A stretch of 59,631 bases of DNA, taken from positions 1 through 59,631 of the forward strand of contig JAKPUQ010000018.1 in the NCBI GenBank assembly GCA_029572815.1. Direction: 5' to 3'. The translations under genes were made by a program, and so were the position numbers. This stretch comes from Bacillota bacterium (lineage in GTDB: Bacteria; Bacillota; Clostridia; Oscillospirales; Ruminococcaceae). The notes below the pieces were generated by a model. That model was not told where the DNA came from. It saw nothing but the letters and a program-made list of their open reading frames with translations, and ran no database searches. Every line of letters starts with the position of its first letter. Position 1 is the first letter of the stretch. Shown here piece by piece: positions 1 through 8,560 of this stretch.

Positions 1-99
1 CAGTCATCATAATGGATTGACTCCATATCAAATAAGAATAAATAAGGGTAAGTGATTTTTTGTGCATCATAGACAATAATGTGGAAAAACATTTGTATC

Positions 100-735
100 T
101 TAATTTAGACATAAATGTTCCCAAAATGCTTGACCACAACACTTTAATCTCTTATCACCGTCAGTGATATTTTCAAAGAACTCAATGATTTCTTTATACA
201 TTTTGTCATAGCATTCTTCCATTATCTGATCTGCTTTTCTGTATATCTTCTCCAGCGAAGCAAGAACATACTCTATATTATCTTCTCTGACAATAAATTC
301 ATACAAGTCGTAAGGGAAATCGCTTTTTTTGCCAAAAGAATCAAACATTCTGTCAAATCCGCTTTTTATATCTGTATAGCCTATAGTTTCGCCGCTTGAA
401 TCCTTCACGAAAACGCCATTGCCAAAATAAGAATTTTCGATTTCAACTTCAGATATATACTTTTTCTTAAATTCCTCGGAATTACGGTATTTTCTTTCAT
501 TTTCCCACTGTTTGAGACGTTGTTTTTCCTCTTTAGTCAACGGCGGATTCTCTTTTCTGTATTCTCTCCATTTCACTAAGGCAATAATGCCTGTGATCAG
601 CCACCAAATAGCTAGAAGTACTAAAAAAACAGACCTCAACTCTTTATCATCATAATAGCATAATAATACTATATGAAATATGAAACCTAAACTCAACCAG
701 AAAGTCCAGAAAATCACTTTAAATAACATCTGCAT
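100..735 (-). CDS. Hypothetical protein with two N-terminal membrane segments
   Basis: About 211 residues from the ATG at 735, which has a GAGGAG ribosome site nine bases upstream; a longer reading from 771 lacks one. The first ~60 residues hold two hydrophobic stretches (around FKVIFWTFWLSLGFIF and VFLVLLAIWWLITGIIAL), followed by a lysine- and glutamate-rich cytoplasmic-looking domain of ~150 residues. I recognise no family. It lies beyond the lysis genes of the prophage remnant and has its own promoter, so it may be a lysogenic-conversion type cargo gene or plain host DNA. AT-rich compared with the phage structural genes. Confidence 0.6.
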   Translation of the reverse strand: MQMLFKVIFWTFWLSLGFIFHIVLLCYYDDKELRSVFLVLLAIWWLITGIIALVKWREYRKENPPLTKEEKQRLKQWENERKYRNSEEFKKKYISEVEIENSYFGNGVFVKDSSGETIGYTDIKSGFDRMFDSFGKKSDFPYDLYEFIVREDNIEYVLASLEKIYRKADQIMEECYDKMYKEIIEFFENITDGDKRLKCCGQAFWEHLCLN

Positions 736-789
736 ATATTTATACTCCTCTTTAAAAAATCTCAGCCTCACATAGCTATTACATCATCA

Positions 790-818
790 ATTATACCACG
801 ATCAGCCCGGATTTTCAA
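790..818 (-). promoter_or_regulatory. Sigma-70 type promoter for the 100-735 gene
   Basis: Read on the minus strand: TTGAAA (818-813), 17-base spacer, TATAAT (795-790), about 55 bases before the chosen start codon. Near-consensus spacing and -10. Confidence 0.6.
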
Positions 819-836
819 TCACTATACGCAAAAAAT

Positions 837-862
837 GGCTGCCGGAAAAATCCCCGACAGCC
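837..862 (-). terminator. Terminator after the endolysin gene
   Basis: On the minus strand a GC-rich hairpin (GGCTGTCGG pairing with CCGGCAGCC, one mismatch) is followed by a T run (ATTTTTTG). It sits directly after the endolysin stop and marks the end of the phage late operon. Confidence 0.7.
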
Positions 863-868
863 CATATC

Positions 869-2044
869 TCACGTCTTATTCAGTTTTCCGCAGTACTTCT
901 TTCCGTCAACCGTGACCTCGACCGTGATGCCGTCCTCCGCAGCAGGCGCAGGCGGATTCGGCTCCTTGCCGTATCCGTTCAGCCCCTTCGCCTTGATGAC
1001 AGTCGGGAAATCCTTGTAGCCGATATCGAGATCGACGTTGCCGTTGATGCCGTCCACGCGGCCTTTCTCGGAGTGCTGCCAGATGCCGTATGCGCCGCCG
1101 TAATTGGTCTGGTCGCACCAGTGCGCCAGCCAAATCGTGTAGCGGCTCTTGATGTCATCGGCGGTATGTGTAGTAAGCGAGGACGCAGAGCCATACAGAC
1201 CGACAAAATAGCCCGCTGCCTCAACTCTTTCGAGAAACGCCCGCATAATGGCAGACACCTTGTCCTTGCCGAGGTCGAACTGCTTCTTCTCCTCCAGATC
1301 AAAATATACCGGGAACTCGAACTGCTTTCCCTTGATGACAGACAGGAACACATCAGCCTCCAGTTCCGCTTCCTCTGGTGTCATCGCATAGGAGTACCAG
1401 TACGCACCGACCGGAATACCCGCTGCCTTTGCGCCGAAATAGTTTTCCTCGAAACGGTCATCCTTCTGCGATGCAAGTCTGCCGTATCCTGCTCTCAGGA
1501 TTGCAAAATCAATGCCTGCCGCCCTGACCTTCTGCCAGTCAATCTTGCCGTTGTGAACGCTGACGTCGATGCCCTTCATATCATCGCCTCCGAAGTATTT
1601 ATAGAAATCATCCGTGACAGTACTGTTGCCGTGAACTTCGTCGCCATACCACTTTCTGCCGGAACGCACATCAACGTGCGTGTAGATGTAGGCAGCAGTA
1701 ATATTCGCAATGCCGGTGAAGCCGTTGTCCTGTGCCTTGCAGCAGACGGTCTTGCTGGAGATAGGCTGTCCGTCCTGCCCGTAGCAGCAGATGTCCGCCG
1801 CCTTGCCGAGTGTATGCTGTCCCGTGCCGCTGCCCTTTACTACCTTATCGTGCGCTACGCAGCGGAAGCCGCTGGTGACGATGATCTTGGAGCAGTTCAG
1901 CGTAGAATACAGCGTTTCCAGCTTTGTGATGAGATCATCGTCGATCTGAAAATTATGCTCCTTGCCGCATTTGCAGCGGAACTCCTGCGCATTGAAGTGG
2001 GGAGAAAGCTGCGTGTTATCGGTATAGCCGTAGGTTTTAATCAT
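869..2044 (-). CDS. Prophage endolysin: M15-type peptidase fused to GH25 lysozyme
   Basis: Two catalytic parts in about 391 residues. Residues ~1-150 look like a peptidase M15_3 / D,D-carboxypeptidase domain (SGFRC, GQHTLGKAADI, HVDVRSG supply the zinc ligands); residues ~155-345 are a GH25 muramidase (GIDVSVHNG start, acidic YFDLEE motif). A short proline/alanine linker and a tail ending in VTVDGKKYCGKLNKT follow. Expected role is cutting host peptidoglycan at both glycan and peptide bonds to release phage. The start at 2044 is chosen because AGAAAGG lies nine bases upstream; the gene overlaps the holin stop by eight bases, as lysis genes often do. Confidence 0.88.
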   Translation of the reverse strand: MIKTYGYTDNTQLSPHFNAQEFRCKCGKEHNFQIDDDLITKLETLYSTLNCSKIIVTSGFRCVAHDKVVKGSGTGQHTLGKAADICCYGQDGQPISSKTVCCKAQDNGFTGIANITAAYIYTHVDVRSGRKWYGDEVHGNSTVTDDFYKYFGGDDMKGIDVSVHNGKIDWQKVRAAGIDFAILRAGYGRLASQKDDRFEENYFGAKAAGIPVGAYWYSYAMTPEEAELEADVFLSVIKGKQFEFPVYFDLEEKKQFDLGKDKVSAIMRAFLERVEAAGYFVGLYGSASSLTTHTADDIKSRYTIWLAHWCDQTNYGGAYGIWQHSEKGRVDGINGNVDLDIGYKDFPTVIKAKGLNGYGKEPNPPAPAAEDGITVEVTVDGKKYCGKLNKT

Positions 2045-2465
2045 CCTTATCATCCTTTCTGCCGGTCTGCTTCTGCAGCACCTCAATGGCGTTTTTCAGT
2101 GCGGGCGGATACGGAATTCCCATGAGCGATGTATTTTCCACGATGGAAAGCAGCTCATTGACGCAGAACGCAATGCAGACCGCATCACGCACATAATTCG
2201 TATTGAGCAGAATATCCAGACGCACCGCCACGATAATGAGCATGAGAATGCTGCCTTTTTTCGCAAGCCCGTACCAGCCCGCCTTACTATTGAGTTTTCC
2301 GGTCTTGCTGTGTTTGGACTTGCCCATAGCACCGGTAATCATCCCGGTTGCAAAGTCAATGCCCATGAAGATGATGAGCGTCACCAATGCGGAATCCCAG
2401 CCGCCGAACAGCGCTGCGATTCCGCCGCCGATCGCGCCGATCACCGTACAGATACTTCCTTTCAT
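2037..2465 (-). CDS. Phage holin, toxin-secretion/phage-lysis holin family
   Basis: About 142 residues with three or four hydrophobic segments (ICTVIGAIGGGIAALFGGW, LVTLIIFMGIDFATGMI, GSILMLIIVAVRLDILL) and a charged C-terminus (KDDKDD), matching the phage_holin_4 (Cph1/TcdE-like) pattern with the typical GKLNSKAGWYGLAKK stretch. It would form membrane pores that let the endolysin reach the wall. Start at 2465: GGAGGTGACAAC precedes the ATG, and the ATG overlaps the upstream stop as ATGA, showing translational coupling. Confidence 0.85.
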   Translation of the reverse strand: MKGSICTVIGAIGGGIAALFGGWDSALVTLIIFMGIDFATGMITGAMGKSKHSKTGKLNSKAGWYGLAKKGSILMLIIVAVRLDILLNTNYVRDAVCIAFCVNELLSIVENTSLMGIPYPPALKNAIEVLQKQTGRKDDKDD

Positions 2466-3133
2466 GTTGTCACCTCCAGTACCTTGACCGTTCTGATCAT
2501 AGGGCTTGTATTGTCTGTCACCGCTTTCCACGCGAGATAATAGTCGTCAGCAGATACACCACTGCAGTCGTGCAGGACGGAGATATAGTTGCCGACGGAA
2601 CCGAGCCAGCCGAACGGAACGGAAATTGCTTCACCGCCGCTGAGCTTTTCGTGAATGTATCTTGCCGTTTCCGCTGGCGACATCTGCTGACTGCTCTTGC
2701 GCACCAGCCACATTTCACCTGCATCGGTCGAGCTGGATTTGTAGGTAAACAGAATTCTGCTTGCAGGCGTGATGCGTACCGGAATGATACACATGGTGTA
2801 AATGACAGCACCCCAGTTGAAGTCCGGCTGATTGTAGTAAAGCGCATAGGCATTATCCGCGCAGCAGAAATGCGGATACACATCAGCAAAGCCAGCAATG
2901 CTGCGATATCCGTCAATATAAAAAGTGTAGATGCTCTCACCGTATGTGGTAAGAGCATCATTGCCGTTGCGGAACAGCGTCACCTCCGGTCTTCCGGACA
3001 GGATCTGCAGCACCTTCGGCACAAGCGTATTCAGCTTTTCGGACTCCGAAGCCTGAACACCCATTGTCACAAGATTGCGGGCAAGCTGGTCGCGCTGCGC
3101 ATCCAGCGCCGTCAGATAATTTGCAATGCTCAT
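2462..3133 (-). CDS. Prophage tail-associated protein of unknown function
   Basis: 223 residues. The N-terminus (MSIANYLTALDAQRDQL, then SEKLNTLVPKVLQI) is the kind of short helical leader seen on accessory proteins between the tail fibre and holin of Firmicute siphoviruses; the rest looks beta-rich. No catalytic motif seen. It starts in a four-base ATGA overlap with the broken fibre gene and ends in a four-base overlap with the holin, so it belongs to the late operon. The role may be tail tip, receptor binding or cell-surface related; I cannot decide. Confidence 0.6.
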   Translation of the reverse strand: MSIANYLTALDAQRDQLARNLVTMGVQASESEKLNTLVPKVLQILSGRPEVTLFRNGNDALTTYGESIYTFYIDGYRSIAGFADVYPHFCCADNAYALYYNQPDFNWGAVIYTMCIIPVRITPASRILFTYKSSSTDAGEMWLVRKSSQQMSPAETARYIHEKLSGGEAISVPFGWLGSVGNYISVLHDCSGVSADDYYLAWKAVTDNTSPMIRTVKVLEVTT

Positions 3134-4256
3134 GTCGTCACCTCCACAATATCAGCCAGCGCTGTCTCTACGCCGGAAAGAACTGTCTCTACAGCAGACA
3201 GCCGGGTAAGAATATCCGAAATAGATGTGCGGCAGCCTACATATCATAGAGAATCTCGGTTTTGAAACGCTCGAACACACCCTCGTTTACGCCGACACGC
3301 TCATTGTGATTCATTGCTGCGGTGTACGCCTCTTCCCAGCGGGAAACGTGAGAATCCGTGATGCTGTCCAGAACGGATTTATTGGCATGAGAATGCGACA
3401 GCGCAGAAACCTCACTCAGCCCTGTGGAAAGCCCATGCAGGGCATTGCTGGTCGATACGCGGAATGCCGCTTCATCCTGCAAATACTGCTCGGTAATGGT
3501 GTCCAGAACATCCTTGTTATTATGTGTATGCCGCTGCGCATTCAGCGTCAGAAGCTCCTCGTTGATAGTCTAAATCTCGTACTGCGTCCTGTCCTCAAAC
3601 TGCTGCAAGCCGGAAAGCTCCTGCATCAGCTCCGGAGTCAGGCGGTCGAGCGTTGTCTTGTTCGCATGAGAATGAAAATCTCCGGTTGCTGCCTCAATCT
3701 CGCGCTCGACAATCGTTGTGACCTCGGAGGTTTTCGGGTATTCCGACATATCCGGTGTTTCACCCGGCTCTCCCTTGAGCGATGCCAGCCATTCCTCCTC
3801 CGTACCGACATATCCATGCTCCACAGCAATCTCGTAGGCGGACTTACCGTCAGCGCCGTGTCCTACTTCCTCGATCTTCTTCAGAAGCTGCGCATACAGA
3901 TCGGCCGTCGGCGGAATGGGCGGATCATCATCACCCACAAAGCCGGAAGGACGGATATTCAGCGTCACCGGCACAGTAGTTGCACGGACGGTCGTGTCGC
4001 TTTCTGTGTCGTATCCGAACACGGACATTTTTGCAGCACCGACATGAAGCTCCGCAGGCAGATACAGCGATGTGCCGTCCGTTCCGAGAACGATATTGTA
4101 TGTCTCGTCACACTGCGTGAACTGCACGACCTTATGGAAGCGCCGCCAGTCGCCGTCAAAGGCGAATTTGAACTGCACATACTGGATCTGATGATCTGCC
4201 AGCACTTCACGTTCCAGAACTTCAATGCTCTGGTTCTTTACAAGGAATTTCCACAT
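3130..4256 (-). pseudogene. Tail-fibre / baseplate upper protein, broken by TAG and a frameshift
   Basis: The intact part runs 228 residues from 4256 (MWKFLVKNQSIEVLERE start, BppU-like N-terminal domain) to an in-frame TAG at 3570-3572. The same frame continues without a start codon (TINEELLTLNAQRHTHNN...) to a TAG at 3237. Three repeats of the pattern HxHxNKxxLDxIT follow each other across the amber codon: HSHANKTTLD, HTHNNKDVLD and HSHANKSVLD. At about 3243-3245 the sense frame shifts by one base: reading on in the new frame gives YVGCRTSISDILTRLSAVE and ends EVTT-stop, overlapping the next start as ATGA. The parent would be about 375 residues. The HxH repeats are typical of metal-binding trimeric fibres. 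Both lesions point to decay rather than use. Confidence 0.8.
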
Positions 4257-5635
4257 TATTCTTCACCAACTTTCCACTCATGATTCTCTGCATCCCATTC
4301 CATAAATCCGTCAAGGCACTGTATACGGGTAAGACCTGACTGTCCTACCTCCATGCCGCCTTTGCCGTCCCAGTTGGACTGCTTCGTGATTTCTGCCCAA
4401 TCCGCAAGACTGCCTTCGTAAGTGATCGTTTCAAGTGCGCCGCAATAATTGAAGCAATGTTCACCGATTGTTGTGACCGTGTGCGCCATTGTAAAGCTCG
4501 TGAGAGCTGTGCAGTTAACGAACATAAAGCCGCCAATCACAGAACCTTCATAACGGACGGAGGTTAGTCTCGTACAATCACGGCAAGCATACTTTCCAAC
4601 CGTCGTTACATTATGAGGAACTGTGAGAGAAGTAAGAGCAGCACCCCAGAAAGCACCACCGCCGATTGTTGTAACGGCATCGGGAATTGTAATGCTGTTC
4701 AGCTTTCCGGCTGCACTCGGATATTCATCCGCAGGCATAAATGCACCGCTGCCGATCGAGGTGAGTGATGTCGGGAGAGATACAGATTCCAGATTCAGAC
4801 AGCGTTCAAAGGCATCCTCGCCAACGGTTGTAATGCCTTCGGAAACAACGACTGATCTCACTGCGTCGTTCCTGTAGAACGGTGAGCGATTCGATTCAAT
4901 GTCATAGTCATACATTGCGCCCGTACCCTTCACAAGCACCTTTCCGCTGGAATAGAGCGCATAGTACGCATTTTCACCGCACTGACCGGCAGCAACAATA
5001 TCTCCGATATCTTCGACTTCCGCTTCAAGCTCATCCACCTTATTGGTCAGCTCGGCAATGGTCTCGTTGTTTTCCTGCACCTCTGCGATAAGCTGTGCCA
5101 TCTGCGACATCAGTTCCGTCACCTTGCACTTGCCGAGAATGCACTTGCAGTAACCGCAGACATTGCTATCCTCGCGGTAGTCGAACCAATCACTTTCTGT
5201 AATTCGTGAAGCTCCCGGATTCATGCGCACCGCATACATCAGAAGTCGGACATGATCTTCATCCTGTGGGATAGAAGGAAGCTGCGGATTCTCTGCCGGA
5301 GTGCCGGGAAAGAGCTTCAGCGTAACACTGCGGACAGATTCTGAGGTATCAAGATAGATTGCAATACCGACATATCTCGGCAAGGACTCGTCCTGATAGG
5401 ATGTGAGATCGATCACATACCGGGAATCGTTGATGAAATAATGCCCATTGATCCACGCTTTACCGGTACCAAGAACCACGCCAAGACCACTGTTTGCCGC
5501 CGTCAGCTTGAAATTGTGCCCGTAAGTGTCGAGGATGCCATTGCAGATGATAGACGAAAGATACGATGTGAAGTCCTCCGCCGTATAGGTGCGGTCAAGC
5601 CCCTTTGAATTGAAGAAACCGCTGTAAAAAGCCAT
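4256..5635 (-). CDS. Prophage baseplate/receptor-binding protein with BspA-type leucine-rich repeats
   Basis: 459 residues. Residues 1-~165 (MAFYSGFFNSKGLDRTYTAED...) match the N-terminal domain of siphovirus baseplate proteins that dock next to the tail tip. A coiled coil follows (LIAEVQENNETIAELTNKVDELEAEVEDI, ~185-213). Then come about five LRR_5/BspA repeats of the form (I)TxIGxxAFxxCxxLxSVxLP (~245-430), with a tryptophan-rich tail. The repeat domain is the likely receptor-binding part. The stop and the fibre start overlap as TAATG. Apparently intact although the surrounding prophage is not. Confidence 0.75.
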   Translation of the reverse strand: MAFYSGFFNSKGLDRTYTAEDFTSYLSSIICNGILDTYGHNFKLTAANSGLGVVLGTGKAWINGHYFINDSRYVIDLTSYQDESLPRYVGIAIYLDTSESVRSVTLKLFPGTPAENPQLPSIPQDEDHVRLLMYAVRMNPGASRITESDWFDYREDSNVCGYCKCILGKCKVTELMSQMAQLIAEVQENNETIAELTNKVDELEAEVEDIGDIVAAGQCGENAYYALYSSGKVLVKGTGAMYDYDIESNRSPFYRNDAVRSVVVSEGITTVGEDAFERCLNLESVSLPTSLTSIGSGAFMPADEYPSAAGKLNSITIPDAVTTIGGGAFWGAALTSLTVPHNVTTVGKYACRDCTRLTSVRYEGSVIGGFMFVNCTALTSFTMAHTVTTIGEHCFNYCGALETITYEGSLADWAEITKQSNWDGKGGMEVGQSGLTRIQCLDGFMEWDAENHEWKVGEE

Positions 5636-5638
5636 ATA

Positions 5639-6751
5639 TCATGCCTCCTTGAATGTTGGTGTCAGGCTGCGCCCGTTCTGGTCGAAGCCCTCGATCATTC
5701 CGATGAGCTGTATCTGCGGCTGTATCATGCCGAAGCGCCGGTGCTGCACCGTCACATAGTCGCCGACGAAATAATCGCGGTTGTATACATACTGCGTGTT
5801 ATGCGCAGCGATGTCTGACTCTAATGCTGTTTTCGGCAGCACCAGCCGTTCCGAGCCGCGAGTGCGCAGCAATTCCAGATATTTCTCCTCCGGAATCGGT
5901 ATCGTTTCACCCTCGACCTGCTCTGTCTCAGAAATATCGTCTGCATCCACATACACTTCATAGCGGTCAAGGTAGGTCGGCTCATCGCCGTCACAATATG
6001 TGGTGCGTTTGCGCTCATCACCTTTGCCCTGACCGAAGATATATGCGAAATTCTTCTGGATGCTGCTGTCCTCGGCATAGCTGAACGATAGCAGATTGCT
6101 GTATGCGTCGGAAAAGATTATATGCGGGTTATCCTCCTGCATCACGCTTCGGTCAGTACCTTCATTGAGGTCAAACACCATGCGGTACTGCTCACCGCTG
6201 CTTTTCACCAGCCGGATATTCGCCGTGCCGCCGAGCTTTTCGCAGATCGTATACACCCACTGCATCAGATTTGTGTATGAGATTTGCAGCGTTGCGGTCT
6301 GTTCCCAGCAAGTACCGGTGACCGTTCCGAGGGATAGCCCCGGAATCCTGCGGTTATCCGAGAGCAGTGCATTCTGCGTCACGACCTCCCGGACGATTTC
6401 GCTGTATACCTTTGCCGATGTCACGTTGTATGTCGGGTGAATGATGCGCCGTTCCAGCAGACACATCAAAAAACGACCACGCACTGTCAGGTAGTCGCCG
6501 TTCTCGATATCTGTATTGATCAGCACCGATTCGATGATGCCGAAGTGCTGATTATCATCATCACGACCGACGATCCTGCCGGTCTGGAAAATTTCAATGT
6601 TCTGCGGATTGGCGGCGATATACACCTCAAAGCTGCCGCATTTGTAGTATTCAATATCCCAGAGCAGCGAAGAAAAGGTGTCGCAGACCGCCTCAAGGGT
6701 TATCGTCAGCGCATCTTCTTCCGCTGTCATTCGGTAAACTTCAATCTGCAT
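5639..6751 (-). CDS. Siphovirus Gp37-like tail protein
   Basis: About 370 residues starting MQIEVYRMTAEEDALTITLE, with the conserved core WDIEYYKCGSFEVY...GRIVGRDDDNQHFGIIES typical of the Siphovirus_ReqiPepy6_Gp37 family, a tail-tip (Tal-like) hub protein. The C-terminus (YNRDYFVGDYVTVQHRRFG) resembles other hub proteins. Start at 6751 has GGGGGT upstream and sits two bases after the distal-tail gene stop; the earlier in-frame start at 6772 lies inside that gene and lacks a ribosome site. Confidence 0.75.
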   Translation of the reverse strand: MQIEVYRMTAEEDALTITLEAVCDTFSSLLWDIEYYKCGSFEVYIAANPQNIEIFQTGRIVGRDDDNQHFGIIESVLINTDIENGDYLTVRGRFLMCLLERRIIHPTYNVTSAKVYSEIVREVVTQNALLSDNRRIPGLSLGTVTGTCWEQTATLQISYTNLMQWVYTICEKLGGTANIRLVKSSGEQYRMVFDLNEGTDRSVMQEDNPHIIFSDAYSNLLSFSYAEDSSIQKNFAYIFGQGKGDERKRTTYCDGDEPTYLDRYEVYVDADDISETEQVEGETIPIPEEKYLELLRTRGSERLVLPKTALESDIAAHNTQYVYNRDYFVGDYVTVQHRRFGMIQPQIQLIGMIEGFDQNGRSLTPTFKEA

Positions 6752-6752
6752 A

Positions 6753-7610
6753 CTATACCCCCAGATACGCATTGGTGTGTACTATGGTGACTTTCGGATT
6801 TTGCAGTCCCGTACCGCGCAGGTAGAAACGGTTTCTGCCCTCCCGCAGCGTCAGCCATGTTGAGCCGGAAACAAGCCGGTTGATGATATTGGTCTTGACG
6901 CCGCCGCGATCAAGCGTGACGGTCTTGTTTCCGGTCTTGGTCGTCACTGTGATAATATCGCCAGCGAGAATGTCGCTGGTGATTTGCAGATACTCGTCCG
7001 TGTCCGCATTATACAGCGTAGGAGAACGTGCATCCTCCAGTGCTTCAATGACCAGCGTGAAGCCGATCTCATCGCCGTCATTGACAATGGTCATCATGTT
7101 CTGCGTGTTGTACTTGCCGAGAATGAACGGCTCCGGATTGCTTTCCGTCGGGAATGGGAACGTGAAAGCGCCGGTGATCTGTGAATAGTACGCCATGACC
7201 GAGGTCGTGGAATACCAATAAATATCCGGGCAGAGAATAGAAATCTGCCCGGTTGTAAGCTGTTCAAAGTTTTGTACCTCGCAGGACTCCACATAGCCCT
7301 CCGCAAATACATCAATGCCTGCGGTCGCGTAGTAAATCTTGATGTAGCGGGAGGGCTTAACCACCTTGTAAAGCTGATGCCTGCGGGCTTCCACCCCCAC
7401 GCCCCGCATCTCAAAGTGAATCACCACATTCCGCTTTTCGATGAAGGCATTGTTCAGGTAGCTGCCGTCCATGCCCGCATAGCTGGAGGTGCTGATCGTG
7501 CCGGGCGGAGGCGATAAGCCCTCGATCTGAGAAGTCATATACTGATTTGCCGTCGTGGTCATATCTACACGATCACCGTTGGCATTTTCGAGGATAAGTT
7601 TGAAAAACAT
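6753..7610 (-). CDS. Distal tail protein (Dit / Sipho_tail family)
   Basis: 285 residues. The N-terminal half (MFFKLILENANGDRVDMT..., IEGLSPPPGTIS, GMDGSYLNNAFIEKRNVVIHF) is the characteristic start of phage tail family proteins that join the tail tube to the baseplate; the C-terminal half is a beta-rich galectin-like domain. Strong AAGGAGGTGCAACC-ATG start. In related phages it directly follows the tape-measure gene; here a plus-strand nuclease gene separates the two. Ends with TAG, which shows that TAG acts as a normal stop in this operon. Confidence 0.8.
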   Translation of the reverse strand: MFFKLILENANGDRVDMTTTANQYMTSQIEGLSPPPGTISTSSYAGMDGSYLNNAFIEKRNVVIHFEMRGVGVEARRHQLYKVVKPSRYIKIYYATAGIDVFAEGYVESCEVQNFEQLTTGQISILCPDIYWYSTTSVMAYYSQITGAFTFPFPTESNPEPFILGKYNTQNMMTIVNDGDEIGFTLVIEALEDARSPTLYNADTDEYLQITSDILAGDIITVTTKTGNKTVTLDRGGVKTNIINRLVSGSTWLTLREGRNRFYLRGTGLQNPKVTIVHTNAYLGV

Positions 7611-7622
7611 GGTTGCACCTCC

Positions 7623-7652
7623 TTGACTTTTTCGATTATTTGGATGTATAAT
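7623..7652 (+). promoter_or_regulatory. Promoter of the GIY-YIG nuclease gene
   Basis: TTGACT (7623-7628), 18-base spacer, TATAAT (7647-7652). The -35 block TTGACTTTTTC and the spacer length are the same as in the promoter at 10175-10204, which drives the other plus-strand gene set into the phage operon. Confidence 0.7.
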
Positions 7653-7684
7653 TATAGCAACATAATACTTAAGGGGGATATATT

Positions 7685-8554
7685 ATGCTTAAATTTGAGG
7701 ATTTCTTTCCAGTACAGTTTCCAGAAAAAACAAAAGTCAAATTCAACATGAATGCTGGAAATATAGAGCATCCTGCATGGGATTATTTACGTGACGATGC
7801 TCCTGAATGGATTTATATGAACGCTCATAAGAAAAAGCACGCTAATAACAATCTTAATCGTGCTGAATACCTTCTTTCATTTGCTCAATACTATCCATAT
7901 GGATCTAATTATTATATTTTCGGTGGAATGTATAAGGTCGAAAAAATAATCCCAGAGGTATTTGACACGGTAGGCTATAAACTCACACTACTACCTGATT
8001 TTGATGATTACAGAAAACGGCTTATAATTCGATTATCCCGCCCTATTGGACGAGATATCTATAATAAACCATACTATTCTGTTCAGCGTGATTTCAATCC
8101 AGAAGTTTATGAACTTGCACCTGCAACCAAATTAGGCTCTTTCCCCGGATATAACAATGTGCTTCTTTCTCATAGTGATTTGCAAACAATTATTAGATTA
8201 GAAGCACCTGAATGGAAAACAGCGCTATCAAGTGTCAAAGGTGTATATTGCATTACCGATAAAGCAACAAGACAACTGTACATAGGTTCAGCATCCGGAG
8301 ATTATGGTGGCATCTGGCAAAGATGGTCTGCTTACGCAGATGTATCTGACTTAACGGGAGGAAATAAAACGTTTGAAGAAATAAAAAATAATGGCGCTGA
8401 TTATATCATTGATAACTTCACTTACAGCATATTAGAAATCTTTGATATGAAAACTAAAAGAGAAGATATTATTCACAGAGAAGAATACTGGAAAAAGGTA
8501 TTTCAGACTGTTAAGTTCGGAATGAATAACGTTCATAGTATAAAAAGTGAATAA
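7685..8554 (+). CDS. GIY-YIG family nuclease inserted in the tail module
   Basis: 289 residues. The C-terminal third carries the GIY-YIG fold: GVY at 186-188, YIG at 199-201, the arginine of WQRW near 213, the catalytic glutamate in HREEYWKK near 267, and the late asparagine in FGMNN near 281. The N-terminal ~180 residues are beta-rich (YYIFGGMYKVEKI, KLTLLPDFDDYRKRLIIRLSRP) and could be a PUA-like DNA-reading domain; that is inference from pattern only. Own promoter, AGGGGG ribosome site, and lower GC than its phage neighbours. It faces the tape-measure gene with a six-base gap. Candidates: a phage-exclusion or modification-dependent restriction nuclease, or a selfish endonuclease. Confidence 0.78.
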   Translation: MLKFEDFFPVQFPEKTKVKFNMNAGNIEHPAWDYLRDDAPEWIYMNAHKKKHANNNLNRAEYLLSFAQYYPYGSNYYIFGGMYKVEKIIPEVFDTVGYKLTLLPDFDDYRKRLIIRLSRPIGRDIYNKPYYSVQRDFNPEVYELAPATKLGSFPGYNNVLLSHSDLQTIIRLEAPEWKTALSSVKGVYCITDKATRQLYIGSASGDYGGIWQRWSAYADVSDLTGGNKTFEEIKNNGADYIIDNFTYSILEIFDMKTKREDIIHREEYWKKVFQTVKFGMNNVHSIKSE

Positions 8555-8560
8555 TTCTCC

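Noticed and set aside
3570..3572. Amber codon as genetic recoding (TAG read as an amino acid in the phage)
   Set aside because: The distal-tail gene ends properly at TAG, and reading through the second TAG at 3237 gives no sensible protein while another frame does; mutation is simpler.
1073..4283. Long plus-strand ORFs (1073-2125, 2387-3265, 3225-4283) facing the phage genes
   Set aside because: They are antisense to genes with clear domains, lack ribosome sites and have arginine/cysteine/histidine-rich compositions typical of shadow frames in GC-biased DNA.
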